Origin: BOKV01 sp049289295
GTDB taxonomy: Bacteria > Pseudomonadota > Alphaproteobacteria > Rhizobiales > Rhizobiaceae
NCBI GenBank assembly: GCA_049289295.1
Contig: JBATLL010000016.1
Location: forward strand, 62,001-126,000
Direction: 5' to 3'
Length of the DNA: 64,000 nt
A program made the translations under genes and the position numbers. Under the pieces are notes generated by a model, which saw only the letters and a program-made list of their open reading frames with translations, did not search any database and was not told where the DNA came from. Positions 8,756-16,275 of this stretch are shown here, one piece after another. How positions within the stretch are numbered: position 1 is the stretch's first letter; each line of letters starts with the position of its first letter.

Positions 8756-9691
8756 ATGACAAAGCTTCGCAGAACCGCATTGCTGCTTGCCACTGCCCTG
8801 ACCCTGCCGGTCCTGGTGCCGTTCGGCATGGAAGCCGACGCACAGACCGTTTTCACCCAGCGCCAGATCATTCTTCAGTTGCAGCAACCCCAACAGTTCC
8901 AGCAACCGCGCCAGCAGAAGCAGAAGGTGCTTAAGCGCCGTGCGCCCGAAGCAGCGGGCCAGCAGGTTCCGGTCATGCGCCCACCCGAGCCGAACAATGG
9001 CCGCGTGGCAAAGTTCCGCGCACCTGAACCGAACAATGGCCGAGTAGCGAAATTCCGCGCGCCTCAGCCCGACAATGGCCGCGTGCAGCGCATTCGCCCG
9101 CCAGAGCCCGAATTTGGCAACAACAATGGAAATGTCGCCAGAATGCGAGCGCCAGAAGCGGAAAAGCCGCGTGTCGCCAAGATGCGTGCGCCTGAGGTGG
9201 AAACGCCGCGCCGCAAGAAGCCCCGCAACGACAGTATCGAACTTGCCAGCGGCAACACGGATTCGAACGCTCCGATCCAGCGCGGCATCGATATTCGCAC
9301 ATCAGGTGGGCAGCAGCAGTTCGCTTCCAACTATCCCGACAATGGCCGCATCGATCTGGAAATCCTGTTCGACTATGATTCAGACCGGATCGACCCGACC
9401 TCGGTGCGTCAGCTCATCATCCTGGGCGAGGCGCTAAATGACCCGAGCCTTGGCAGTTCCCGCTTCGTCGTGGCAGGCCATACGGATGCCGCCGGCAGCG
9501 ATGGCTACAATGCCGATCTGTCCTACCGCCGTGCGATTGCGGTAGCTGGCTTCCTTGTCGACTATGCCGGAGTTTCGCCTGATCGCCTCGTTACCGAAGG
9601 CTATGGCGAGCGCCTGCTCAAATATCCCGACGCACCTGAATCAGGTCAGAACCGGCGCGTCGAGATCATCAATCTGGGTGACGCTGGCTGA
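8756..9691 (+). CDS. OmpA-family protein with a tandem 13-residue basic repeat region
   Basis: The 311-residue protein begins after an AGGAGAAG ribosome site. Residues 1-29 are a signal peptide ending ADA-Q. A Gln-rich stretch (38-56) is followed by seven tandem units of roughly 13 residues (62-157) of the form RAPEPNNGRVAKF, strongly basic and Pro-rich. A C-terminal OmpA-like peptidoglycan-binding domain (about 200-311) has ILFDYDSDRID, VVAGHTDAAGSDGYN, LSYRRA and NRRVEI. The OmpA domain should bind meso-diaminopimelate in peptidoglycan. The basic repeat arm could cross the wall or contact lipopolysaccharide or partner proteins. It probably forms a functional pair with the upstream caspase-like gene, although the 140-bp gap leaves room for its own promoter. 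An intrinsic terminator follows at 9711. Confidence 0.85.
   Translation: MTKLRRTALLLATALTLPVLVPFGMEADAQTVFTQRQIILQLQQPQQFQQPRQQKQKVLKRRAPEAAGQQVPVMRPPEPNNGRVAKFRAPEPNNGRVAKFRAPQPDNGRVQRIRPPEPEFGNNNGNVARMRAPEAEKPRVAKMRAPEVETPRRKKPRNDSIELASGNTDSNAPIQRGIDIRTSGGQQQFASNYPDNGRIDLEILFDYDSDRIDPTSVRQLIILGEALNDPSLGSSRFVVAGHTDAAGSDGYNADLSYRRAIAVAGFLVDYAGVSPDRLVTEGYGERLLKYPDAPESGQNRRVEIINLGDAG
8939..9223 (+). repeat. tandem 39-bp coding repeats in the OmpA-like gene
   Basis: Seven head-to-tail units start at 8939, 8978, 9017, 9056, 9095, 9146 and 9185. Six have 39 bp; the fifth has 51 bp through a 4-residue insertion. Units at 8978 and 9017 are nearly identical in protein (R[PA]PEPNNGRVAKF) but differ at many third codon positions, so they are old duplications kept by selection on protein sequence. 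Confidence 0.85.
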
Positions 9692-9710
9692 CACCCATGC
9701 CCTGGCAATG

Positions 9711-9742
9711 AACCGGTCCCGCGCAAGCGTGGGGCCGGTTTT
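9711..9742 (+). terminator. intrinsic terminator after the OmpA-like gene
   Basis: AACCGGTCCC pairs with GGGGCCGGTT through an inner CGC/GCG stem and an AA loop; two G-U wobbles are needed. The stem is about 14 bp and runs into TTTT and a T-rich tail. It lies 20 bp after the stop codon at 9691 and would insulate the caspase/OmpA pair from the M24-like gene. Confidence 0.75.
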
Positions 9743-9781
9743 GCGTTATGATGCTGCATCGATTCGCTTGCGGGAGGGATC

Positions 9782-11164
9782 ATGCGTCGCGCCAGGCTCA
9801 AAGAGGTGAAACTGCCGGAATTCGACATCCCGCGGGACTTGCCGGAACTTTCCCCTTCGCTCTACGCCGCACGGCGGGAACGCCTCGAAACGAGCATGCG
9901 CAAAGCCGATATCGACGTGCTGGTGGTCTATGGCGACCGCGAACATGCGGCAAACATGGCCTGGCTGTCCGGTTTCGATCCGCGATTTGAAGAAGCCCTG
10001 CTGGTGCTGCGCATTGGTCATCAGCCCTGCATCATTACAGGCCCGGAAAACCAGGGCATGGCCGCCGCTTCGCCGCTCAGACCCCGGACCATCCTCTATC
10101 CGCCGATGGGTCTGATGGGGCAGGACCGCACGAAGACACCTCCGCTGGATGAACTGCTGCGGGATGCAGGTATTGCGAGCGGAGCGAAGACAGGCGTGTG
10201 CGGCTGGAAATATTTCGGTGCGCTCGAAGGGGACCACGGCCAGCAATGGCTGGAAATACCGTCCTACATCGCCGACACCCTTCGCCAGCTTTCAAGCCAG
10301 CTGTTCAATGCCGGTGCGCTTTTCATGGACCCGCAGACCGGTTTGAGGGCAGGCGTTGAACTGGAAGAACTGGTGCGCTTCGAATTTGCTGCCTGCCACA
10401 CATCGCAGGCGGTGAAGCGCGTGGTGACGGGAACGCGCCCCGGCATGCGCGAATTCGATGCTGCCGCAATGCTGCAACCGATCGGCCTGCCGCTTTCCTG
10501 CCATGCCATGTTTTCAAGCGGACCGCGTGCGTGGTTCGGACTACCAAGCCCGACCTCGAAGATCGTGGCGCTGGGCGAGCCGGTAACCACGGCCTATGGC
10601 GTGCAGGGTGCGCTCAATTGCCGGGCGGGCTGGCTTGCAACAGGTCCGCAGGACCTGCCCGAAAACGCGCGCGACTATCTGGAACGTCTGGCATTTCCCT
10701 ATTTCGAGGCCGTTGCCTGGTGGCTCGGAACCGTGGCGATTGGCGTGCGGGGAGGGGATATCCATGCCGGCATCATGAAAAGGCTCGGCGATCCCTTCTT
10801 CGGTGTAGCGCTCAATCCTGGCCATCTCATTCATCTCGACGAATGGATGCATTCGCCCATCGCCCGCGAAAGCAACCAGCCCCTCTTGTCCGGCATGGCC
10901 TTGCAGGTGGACATCATACCGGCGACCGGCAGCCCCCTGTTCACCATCAATGTCGAGGACGGCATTGCCCTGCTGGATGGCGAGGGCAGGGCTCGCCTGA
11001 AAGCGGAACATCCAGCGGTGTGGTCGCGCATCGAGGCACGACGCGATTTCATGCAAAGCGAACTGGGCATTGCCCTACATCCCGAAGTGCTGCCCCTGTC
11101 CAACATTCCGGCCTGGCTCCCACCATTCTGGCTGTCCCCCGGACAGGCCCTTTCGATGGCCTGA
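9782..11164 (+). CDS. M24 (pita-bread fold) peptidase homologue, probably inactive
   Basis: This 460-residue protein resembles Xaa-Pro aminopeptidase/creatinase family members: an N-terminal creatinase-like domain (residues 25-180, with LVVYGDREHAANMAWLSGF) and a C-terminal pita-bread domain. In active M24 enzymes two Asp, one His and two Glu bind two metals. Here the segment that should hold the Asp pair reads TTAYGVQGALNCRAGW (near 272), with no Asp. The His region is retained as NPGHLIHLDEW near 345. The first Glu position is Asp in LQVDIIP. A final Glu may remain in NVEDGIALLD. I infer a binding protein or altered enzyme. A strong ribosome site (GGGAGGG) precedes ATG 9782. Confidence 0.8.
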   Translation: MRRARLKEVKLPEFDIPRDLPELSPSLYAARRERLETSMRKADIDVLVVYGDREHAANMAWLSGFDPRFEEALLVLRIGHQPCIITGPENQGMAAASPLRPRTILYPPMGLMGQDRTKTPPLDELLRDAGIASGAKTGVCGWKYFGALEGDHGQQWLEIPSYIADTLRQLSSQLFNAGALFMDPQTGLRAGVELEELVRFEFAACHTSQAVKRVVTGTRPGMREFDAAAMLQPIGLPLSCHAMFSSGPRAWFGLPSPTSKIVALGEPVTTAYGVQGALNCRAGWLATGPQDLPENARDYLERLAFPYFEAVAWWLGTVAIGVRGGDIHAGIMKRLGDPFFGVALNPGHLIHLDEWMHSPIARESNQPLLSGMALQVDIIPATGSPLFTINVEDGIALLDGEGRARLKAEHPAVWSRIEARRDFMQSELGIALHPEVLPLSNIPAWLPPFWLSPGQALSMA

Positions 11165-11166
11165 AC

Positions 11167-11201
11167 GGTAACCATCGGTTAACCATGTTTGTTAACCTTA
11201 A
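11167..11201. promoter_or_regulatory. cluster of GGT(T)AACC words, possible CtrA-type site
   Basis: Within 35 bp lie GGTAACC (11167-11173), the palindrome GGTTAACC (11177-11184) and GTTAACC (11191-11197). The 7-bp arms GGTTAAC and GTTAACC form an inverted repeat around a 7-bp spacer. TTAACCAT occurs exactly at 11179-11186; to my knowledge this 8-mer is the CtrA half-site described in Brucella. The cluster is 65-100 bp upstream of the start at 11266, where a regulator site would be expected. Confidence 0.45.
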
Positions 11202-11265
11202 TGGACAGTAAACGTTGCGCGTGCCCGACCATCTGCCCATGATGCCCCTTCGAAAGAGGGGTTAG

Positions 11266-11634
11266 ATGCGCATTCTTCTGGCAATGTGGGTTATCCCGAT
11301 GGTCCTGTTCTGGGGCTGGTACGGGTTGAGCGCATATGATTTGAGTATGGGAACCGCGTTCCTTTCGCGCGACATGCACGATCTCGTCTTTCATCTGTAT
11401 GGGCAGGTTCTGGGAATTCCCGGTTCCGAGGTTCCGGCCATGGTCGCAGGTGCCTGTGCTTTCGATACCGCTATCGTCTTTGCAATCGCCGCCTTTCGCT
11501 GGCGGGACGCCTGGTATCCCCAGGCGAAGCAATGGGCAAGCCAGTGGCTGGGCCAGGGGCTTTCAGCAAATTCGGACGAGCGGATAGGGGATGCTACAAT
11601 CGGTTCAACCGTTCCAACGCATCCTGCAGAATGA
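11266..11634 (+). CDS. small DUF6105-like membrane protein
   Basis: A 122-residue protein with two hydrophobic segments (residues 3-24 and about 57-78) and a hydrophilic C-terminal tail. It looks like the small Rhizobiales membrane proteins filed as DUF6105; their function is not known. The start is supported by an AGAGGGG ribosome site. The last 41 bp overlap the 3' end of the convergent ruvX gene, so transcripts of the two genes are antisense to each other there. A GGTTAACC cluster upstream may control it. Confidence 0.7.
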   Translation: MRILLAMWVIPMVLFWGWYGLSAYDLSMGTAFLSRDMHDLVFHLYGQVLGIPGSEVPAMVAGACAFDTAIVFAIAAFRWRDAWYPQAKQWASQWLGQGLSANSDERIGDATIGSTVPTHPAE

Positions 11635-12061
11635 CGGCAGCAGCCATTTCGTCGATCCTTTCACGGCGCACGGAACGCCGTGTTCCTGCTTCCAGCATCT
11701 GGGATTCAGCTGAAACCGTGCTGAGCCTTTCGTCCTGAAAGGCGACCGGCAGATCCGTGATTCGTGCCAGATTGCGAACGAAAGCCCGAGTTGACTGCGC
11801 GCGCGGTCCTTCAGTCCCATCCATGTTGACCGGCAGCCCGACGACGAGGCCACCAACCTTCTCCTGATTGGCGAGCGCGACAAGTTTCTGGGCATCCTGC
11901 GTGAACTTCGTGCGGCGTATGGTGTGAAAGGGAGTGGCAATGCTCAGCCCCCCGTTGCACACTGCAATACCGATGGTCTTGGTGCCAAGATCGATTCCGA
12001 ACAGGCGCCGCCCGTTTGGCAGCCGCTCCTTCAGTTCGGCCAGATCGACCACATTGCTCAT
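11594..12061 (-). CDS. ruvX: RuvX/YqgF-type Holliday junction resolvase-like nuclease
   Basis: The 155-residue RNase H-fold protein has the family signature LFGIDLGTKTIGIAVCNG near residue 20, VVGLPVNMDGTEGPRA near 73, FQDERLSTVSA near 107 and the closing RIDEMAAAVILQDAL with the last acidic residue. YqgF proteins act in 16S rRNA 5' processing and possibly in junction resolution. AAAGGA lies 8 bp before the start. It is divergent from the MBL-fold gene and its tail overlaps the small membrane protein gene by 41 bp. Confidence 0.93.
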   Translation of the reverse strand: MSNVVDLAELKERLPNGRRLFGIDLGTKTIGIAVCNGGLSIATPFHTIRRTKFTQDAQKLVALANQEKVGGLVVGLPVNMDGTEGPRAQSTRAFVRNLARITDLPVAFQDERLSTVSAESQMLEAGTRRSVRRERIDEMAAAVILQDALERLNRL

Positions 12062-12079
12062 TTGACGTCCTTTGCATGC

Positions 12080-12107
12080 TTGCCCGGAAAGGAAGCTTGC
12101 CTATTAT
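12080..12107 (+). promoter_or_regulatory. candidate sigma-70 promoter for the MBL-fold hydrolase
   Basis: TTGCCC (12080-12085) and TATTAT (12102-12107) are separated by 16 bp and lie about 50 bp before the start codon at 12157. The -10 match is good; the -35 is partial. Confidence 0.45.
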
Positions 12108-12156
12108 CCATTTTGGACAGGTTTTGAAACCGATACAGACAGGGGAGTTGCATTCG

Positions 12157-12849
12157 ATGAAAATCACATGGTTTGGCCATTCGGCCTTCGCAGTGGAGTT
12201 TTCGGACCGCAAGGTGCTGATTGACCCGTTCCTTTCTGGCAATCCGTCCTGGAAAGGCGGATGGGAAGAAGTGAGCGAAGGCACTACCCATGTCCTGCTG
12301 ACGCACGGGCATGATGATCACATTGGCGATGCTGTTGACATCCTGAAGAAAACGGATGCCATGCTTGTCGCCAATTACGAGATTTGCATGCATCTCGTGA
12401 GCAAGGGCGTCAGCCAGTCGAAAATCAATCCCGGCAATTTCGGCGGCACCGTCGATTGCGGCGGCTTCACCACCACATTTGTCAGGGCCGACCATTCTTC
12501 TTCCTCCGGCAATGTCTATCTCGGCAATCCCGGTGGACTGATCATCCACGCTCCCGATGCACCTTCCGTCTATCACATGGGTGACACCGACATCTTTTCG
12601 GACATGGCCCTCATCAACGAACTGCACCAGCCGCAGGTCGCAATGGTCCCGATTGGCGACAGGTTCACGATGGGCGGAGCCGTTGCCGCACTGGCATGCC
12701 GGCGCTACTTCAACTTCTCGGCCATTTTCCCCTGCCATTTCGGCACATTTCCCATGCTGGACGCGGACGCGTCCGCCTTTGTCGAGGCAATGGAGGGTGA
12801 TGCAGGCAAGGTCAGGCTGCTTGCGGCGGGAGGCAGCGCCCGGCTCTAG
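12157..12849 (+). CDS. metal-dependent hydrolase, MBL fold (UPF0173 family)
   Basis: The 230-residue protein begins MKITWFGHSAFAVEF, the standard start of UPF0173 metallo-beta-lactamase-fold hydrolases. It has the zinc motif LTHGHDDHIGD (near residue 47), RADHSS near 111, HMGDTDIFSDM near 140 and PCHFGTFPM near the end. Substrates of the family are unknown. AGGGGAG is 9 bp upstream of ATG 12157; upstream in-frame codons lack a ribosome site and lie in the ruvX promoter region. It runs toward the gatC operon, 89 bp away. Confidence 0.92.
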   Translation: MKITWFGHSAFAVEFSDRKVLIDPFLSGNPSWKGGWEEVSEGTTHVLLTHGHDDHIGDAVDILKKTDAMLVANYEICMHLVSKGVSQSKINPGNFGGTVDCGGFTTTFVRADHSSSSGNVYLGNPGGLIIHAPDAPSVYHMGDTDIFSDMALINELHQPQVAMVPIGDRFTMGGAVAALACRRYFNFSAIFPCHFGTFPMLDADASAFVEAMEGDAGKVRLLAAGGSARL

Positions 12850-12859
12850 GCAGGAACGG

Positions 12860-12895
12860 TTGAAACCCTTTCGCAACGGGGCTATAGCGAAAGGG
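12860..12895 (+). promoter_or_regulatory. candidate gatC promoter overlapped by a perfect inverted repeat
   Basis: TTGAAA (12860-12865) and TATAGC (12883-12888) are 17 bp apart, a good sigma-70 arrangement. A perfect 9-bp inverted repeat, CCCTTTCGC (12866-12874) and GCGAAAGGG (12887-12895), fills the spacer and covers the end of the -10. It could be an operator, or the stem of a terminator for the preceding gene, but no T-tract follows. Confidence 0.5.
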
Positions 12896-12938
12896 CATCG
12901 CTGCAATGAAACCCTGAAATTCCCAGCTCGGATGAATC

Positions 12939-13226
12939 ATGTCTGTTGATCTCAGCACAGTAAAGCGTGTGGCACGGCTCGCGCGCATCGCCGTCACGCC
13001 TGAAGAGGCCGAAAAGATGGTGGGCGAACTCAACACCATCCTGGGTTTCGTCGAACAGCTCGACGAGGTCAATGTCGAGGGTGTCGAGCCGATGACTTCG
13101 GTCGTTTCCATGGAAATGAAGAAGCGCGCCGATATTGTTACAGACGGTGACAAGGCTGACGACATCGTCGCCAATGCCCCCATCACCGAAGATCATTTCT
13201 TCATGGTCCCCAAGGTTGTCGAATAG
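12939..13226 (+). CDS. gatC: Asp-tRNA(Asn)/Glu-tRNA(Gln) amidotransferase subunit C
   Basis: GatC is the small belt subunit that holds GatA and GatB together in the tRNA-dependent amidotransferase. The 95-residue protein has the typical [20 protein letters not shown] start, [14 protein letters not shown] and the PVxR-like C-terminal region ([21 protein letters not shown]). It heads a tight group gatC - secreted protein - acetyltransferase - gatA. The likely promoter lies at 12860-12888. Confidence 0.96.
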   Translation: MSVDLSTVKRVARLARIAVTPEEAEKMVGELNTILGFVEQLDEVNVEGVEPMTSVVSMEMKKRADIVTDGDKADDIVANAPITEDHFFMVPKVVE

Positions 13227-13235
13227 GATTTCGCA

Positions 13236-13700
13236 ATGTGTACGAAATGTTTCCTGGCAATGGCTGGTGCGGCAATACTGACCTGTGTGCCGATGAAGGC
13301 GGATGCCGGTGAGGTTCCGTCCTTCCTGGCGGGTGGGCAGGTCTATGCAACCACACCCGAAGCCTGCAAGGGCCTGGATGCAGGCGGTGACGAGAGCGGC
13401 GGCCTGAAGTTAAAGGCAGATGGCATCTCCGGCTACGAGTTCGGTTGCCAGTTCGTCGATTTCATTCCCGTGCGCTATGTCGATGTGCCCGAGGTGACGC
13501 GGTATATCGCCATTGCATCGTGCGGCGATGATTCAGGCATTACCCGTCCCGACATGATCGATCTTTCGATCTTTGATGATGCGGTTACGGCAACTTCGCA
13601 GAATGACTACAATTACGCCATGAGCAGGCTCGATGCGAGCAGTGACAACGACCCGTTCGAGGCTGGCATCATCAACGAACAGTTTGCGCTTTGCCGATGA
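13236..13700 (+). CDS. secreted protein of unknown function
   Basis: A 154-residue protein with an N-terminal signal peptide (residues 1-24, ending ADAG) and four later Cys (near 43, 70, 95 and 153) that could form disulfides in the periplasm. I do not recognise the family. It starts 9 bp after gatC with AGGA upstream and its stop overlaps the ATG of the acetyltransferase gene as ATGA (13697-13700). It is therefore translated within the gat operon, although nothing suggests a role in tRNA amidation. Confidence 0.75.
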   Translation: MCTKCFLAMAGAAILTCVPMKADAGEVPSFLAGGQVYATTPEACKGLDAGGDESGGLKLKADGISGYEFGCQFVDFIPVRYVDVPEVTRYIAIASCGDDSGITRPDMIDLSIFDDAVTATSQNDYNYAMSRLDASSDNDPFEAGIINEQFALCR

Positions 13701-14179
13701 GTGAACTTCTCGCTTCCATATCGATCGCGCCAGAAACGCCGCTTCAGGACGATGTGCGCCAGATGATCAGCGAGTTGAACGCAATCATGATCCCGCTTAC
13801 CCCGCGCGAGTTCCAGTTCCAGATGACGGCGGAACAGATTGCGGAAAGTTCCACGACCCTGTTCGTGGCACGCGGCGTGGACCGCGAGGCGCTGGGAATG
13901 GGCGCGCTCAAGGTTCACAATGGCGAACTTGGCGAGGTCAAGCGCATGTATACCCGCCACAGCGTGCGGGGCGGGGGTGTCGGCCATCTTCTGCTCAGGC
14001 AGGTGGAACACCTTGCGCGCGAGAAGGGCCTTTATGTGCTCAAGCTCGAAACCGGAGAAGCGCCGGGCTTCGAGCCAGCATACAGGATTTACGAAAGGGC
14101 CGGTTTCACGGTCTGCGGAGCATTTCTGGACTATCCCGATTCCGGCTGGTCCCGTTTCTATGAAAAGAAGTTGAGCTGA
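13697..14179 (+). CDS. GNAT family N-acetyltransferase
   Basis: A 160-residue acetyltransferase with the GNAT acetyl-CoA loop in [18 protein letters not shown] near residue 95, preceded by the beta-4 segment GEVKRMYT, and the late LKLETG...YRIYERAGF motif. The substrate is unknown. ATG 13697 is chosen because it overlaps the preceding stop as ATGA; a TTG 6 bp upstream is also open. The stop shares one base with the gatA start (TGATG at 14177). Confidence 0.88.
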   Translation: MSELLASISIAPETPLQDDVRQMISELNAIMIPLTPREFQFQMTAEQIAESSTTLFVARGVDREALGMGALKVHNGELGEVKRMYTRHSVRGGGVGHLLLRQVEHLAREKGLYVLKLETGEAPGFEPAYRIYERAGFTVCGAFLDYPDSGWSRFYEKKLS

Positions 14180-15657
14180 TGGAACTGACTAGCCTGACCA
14201 TTGCCGAAGCCCGCGACAAGCTTGCGCGCCGCGAGATTTCCGCGATCGAACTGACCGATGCCTATCTTGGCGCGATCGACGCTGCCAATGCCAGGTTCAA
14301 CGCCTATATTAAGGTGACGCACGACAGGGCGCGTGACATGGCTCGTGCCAGTGATGAACGCATCGCTAGTGGCAAGGCTGGTGCGCTGGAAGGCATTCCG
14401 CTGGGCATCAAGGACCTCTTTGCCACCCACGGCGTGCACACACAGGCCTGCTCGCATGTTCTCGACGGTTTCGAACCCCGTTACGATTCCACCGTGACCG
14501 CCAACCTGTGGTCCGATGGTGCCGTCATGCTGGGCAAGCTTAACATGGACGAATTCGCCATGGGTTCATCCAATGAAACGAGTTACTACGGACCGGTCAT
14601 CAATCCGTGGCGGGCCAATGGCTCCAACGCCGACCTTGTGCCGGGCGGTTCGTCAGGCGGTTCGGCGGCAGCAGTCGCAGCCCATCTTTGTGCCGGTGCC
14701 ACTGCGACCGACACGGGCGGTTCCATCCGCCAGCCCGCAGCATTTACCGGGACCGTCGGTATCAAGCCGACCTACGGGCGCTGCTCGCGCTGGGGCATTG
14801 TCGCATTTGCCTCCTCGCTCGATCAGGCAGGCCCGATTGCGCGCGATGTCCGCGATGCCGCCATCCTGATGAAGTCCATGGCGAGCGTTGATCCGAAGGA
14901 CACGACTTCCGTTGATTTGCCGGTACCCGATTATGAAAAGGCAATCGGCCAGTCGATGAAGGGCATGAAGATCGGCATTCCTGCGGAATACCGCATGGAC
15001 GGCATGCCCGATGAGATCGAGCAATTGTGGCAGCAGTCGATTTCCTGGTACCGCGATGCAGGTGCCGAGATCGTCGACATCTCACTGCCGCACACGAAAT
15101 ATGCGCTGCCGGCCTACTATATCGTTGCGCCCGCAGAAGCCTCGTCCAACCTCGCGCGTTATGACGGCGTGCGTTACGGCCTGCGCGTCGAGGGACGCGA
15201 TATCGTCGACATGTATGAAAAGACCCGTGCAGCCGGATTTGGTGCAGAGGTCAAGCGGCGTATCATGATCGGCACCTATGTGCTGTCGGCTGGTTATTAT
15301 GACGCCTATTACCTGCGCGCCCAGAAAGTGCGCACCCTGATCAAGAAGGACTTCGAGAACGCCTTCGCGCGCGGCATCGACGCCATCCTGACACCAGCGA
15401 CGCCATCGGCAGCATTTGGTGTTGCAGATCAGGAAATGAATGCCGATCCGGTGAAAATGTACCTCAACGACATATTCACGGTCACCGTGAACATGGCCGG
15501 ATTGCCGGGTATCGCTGTACCTGCGGGTCTTGATTCACGCGGCTTGCCGCTGGGCATGCAGCTGATCGGCAAGCCGTTCGAGGAAGAGACGCTGTTCCGC
15601 GCCGCCCATGTCATCGAACAGGCGGCTGGCCGCTTTACCCCCGCCAGATGGTGGTAA
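14179..15657 (+). CDS. gatA: Asp-tRNA(Asn)/Glu-tRNA(Gln) amidotransferase subunit A
   Basis: GatA releases ammonia from glutamine for transamidation of Glu-tRNA(Gln) or Asp-tRNA(Asn). The 492-residue protein has the full amidase signature triad: Lys78 in GIKDLF, the cis-Ser in [10 protein letters not shown] at 156-165 and the nucleophile Ser182 in [10 protein letters not shown]. Length and ends are standard. With gatC and gatB also in this window, the organism makes Gln-tRNA and/or Asn-tRNA by the indirect route. Confidence 0.97.
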   Translation: MELTSLTIAEARDKLARREISAIELTDAYLGAIDAANARFNAYIKVTHDRARDMARASDERIASGKAGALEGIPLGIKDLFATHGVHTQACSHVLDGFEPRYDSTVTANLWSDGAVMLGKLNMDEFAMGSSNETSYYGPVINPWRANGSNADLVPGGSSGGSAAAVAAHLCAGATATDTGGSIRQPAAFTGTVGIKPTYGRCSRWGIVAFASSLDQAGPIARDVRDAAILMKSMASVDPKDTTSVDLPVPDYEKAIGQSMKGMKIGIPAEYRMDGMPDEIEQLWQQSISWYRDAGAEIVDISLPHTKYALPAYYIVAPAEASSNLARYDGVRYGLRVEGRDIVDMYEKTRAAGFGAEVKRRIMIGTYVLSAGYYDAYYLRAQKVRTLIKKDFENAFARGIDAILTPATPSAAFGVADQEMNADPVKMYLNDIFTVTVNMAGLPGIAVPAGLDSRGLPLGMQLIGKPFEEETLFRAAHVIEQAAGRFTPARWW

Positions 15658-15677
15658 CCGGCCCCGAGCCGCGCTGA

Positions 15678-16079
15678 TCATTGACTGCGCCTGGCATGGC
15701 CCGCATGGCGGATCAGCAGAACCGCAGCTCCAGTCCAGAAGATCAGGCGCAGGCTCATGGCGGCCACGGTGCGCATTTCGAAAGCAGTGCCAATCACGAT
15801 CTGCCAGAGCAGATGGGCTGACACGCCCAGAATGGCGGCTGACAGCAATGCGCTCATCATGCGCGCCGTCGGATGGTCCAGCAGTATGGCCACGCCTGCC
15901 AGAACATAGACCGGGCCGGTCAGGAAATTGAACCAGACAACCGCCGGAATGATCTCGCCCGCCAGTTCGCGCGCTGTTCCATCACTCAGGACGACGCTGC
16001 CGCCTGCAAGGACGCTCATCAGGCCAAACCCGATGCCTGCCAATCCCAGAGCCTTTTGCCACATGGGAATCTTGCCCAT
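15678..16079 (-). CDS. four-helix membrane protein of unknown function
   Basis: A 133-residue protein with four hydrophobic segments (about 10-30, 45-68, 75-95 and 105-127) and a basic C-terminus (RHAGHARRSQ). I do not recognise a family. ATG 16079 is preceded by AAAGGAAG at good spacing; an in-frame upstream start at 16160 would add a hydrophilic extension. It converges on gatA (20 bp) and diverges from the histidine kinase. Confidence 0.65.
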   Translation of the reverse strand: MGKIPMWQKALGLAGIGFGLMSVLAGGSVVLSDGTARELAGEIIPAVVWFNFLTGPVYVLAGVAILLDHPTARMMSALLSAAILGVSAHLLWQIVIGTAFEMRTVAAMSLRLIFWTGAAVLLIRHAGHARRSQ

Positions 16080-16199
16080 GACCACACTTCCTTTCTGCCC
16101 GTCTCTGCACATATCGGGATTGACGGGGTGTGCTTGAAGGTGGCGGTTTGGCGCAGGCACGCGCCGCGCGAGAAAAGGGGGGCTGTTTTTAGGAACAAA

Positions 16200-16207
16200 T
16201 TAACCAC
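16200..16207 (+). promoter_or_regulatory. TTAACCAC word, possible degenerate CtrA half-site
   Basis: TTAACCAC differs by one base from TTAACCAT and sits in the AT-rich part of the gap between the divergent membrane protein and hybrid histidine kinase genes, about 70 bp before the kinase start. On its own this is weak. Confidence 0.25.
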
Positions 16208-16275
16208 GCTGGAATAGATTTTTGACCGGGTCAGTTTCTGCGGTTCTGCCGTGTAAGAGTTATGGGTATTGGGGC

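Noticed and set aside
6744..11164. Reading the caspase, OmpA and M24 genes as one defence operon
   Set aside because: A good terminator at 9711-9742 separates the M24 gene, and no effector, nuclease or mobile-element context typical of defence islands is present.
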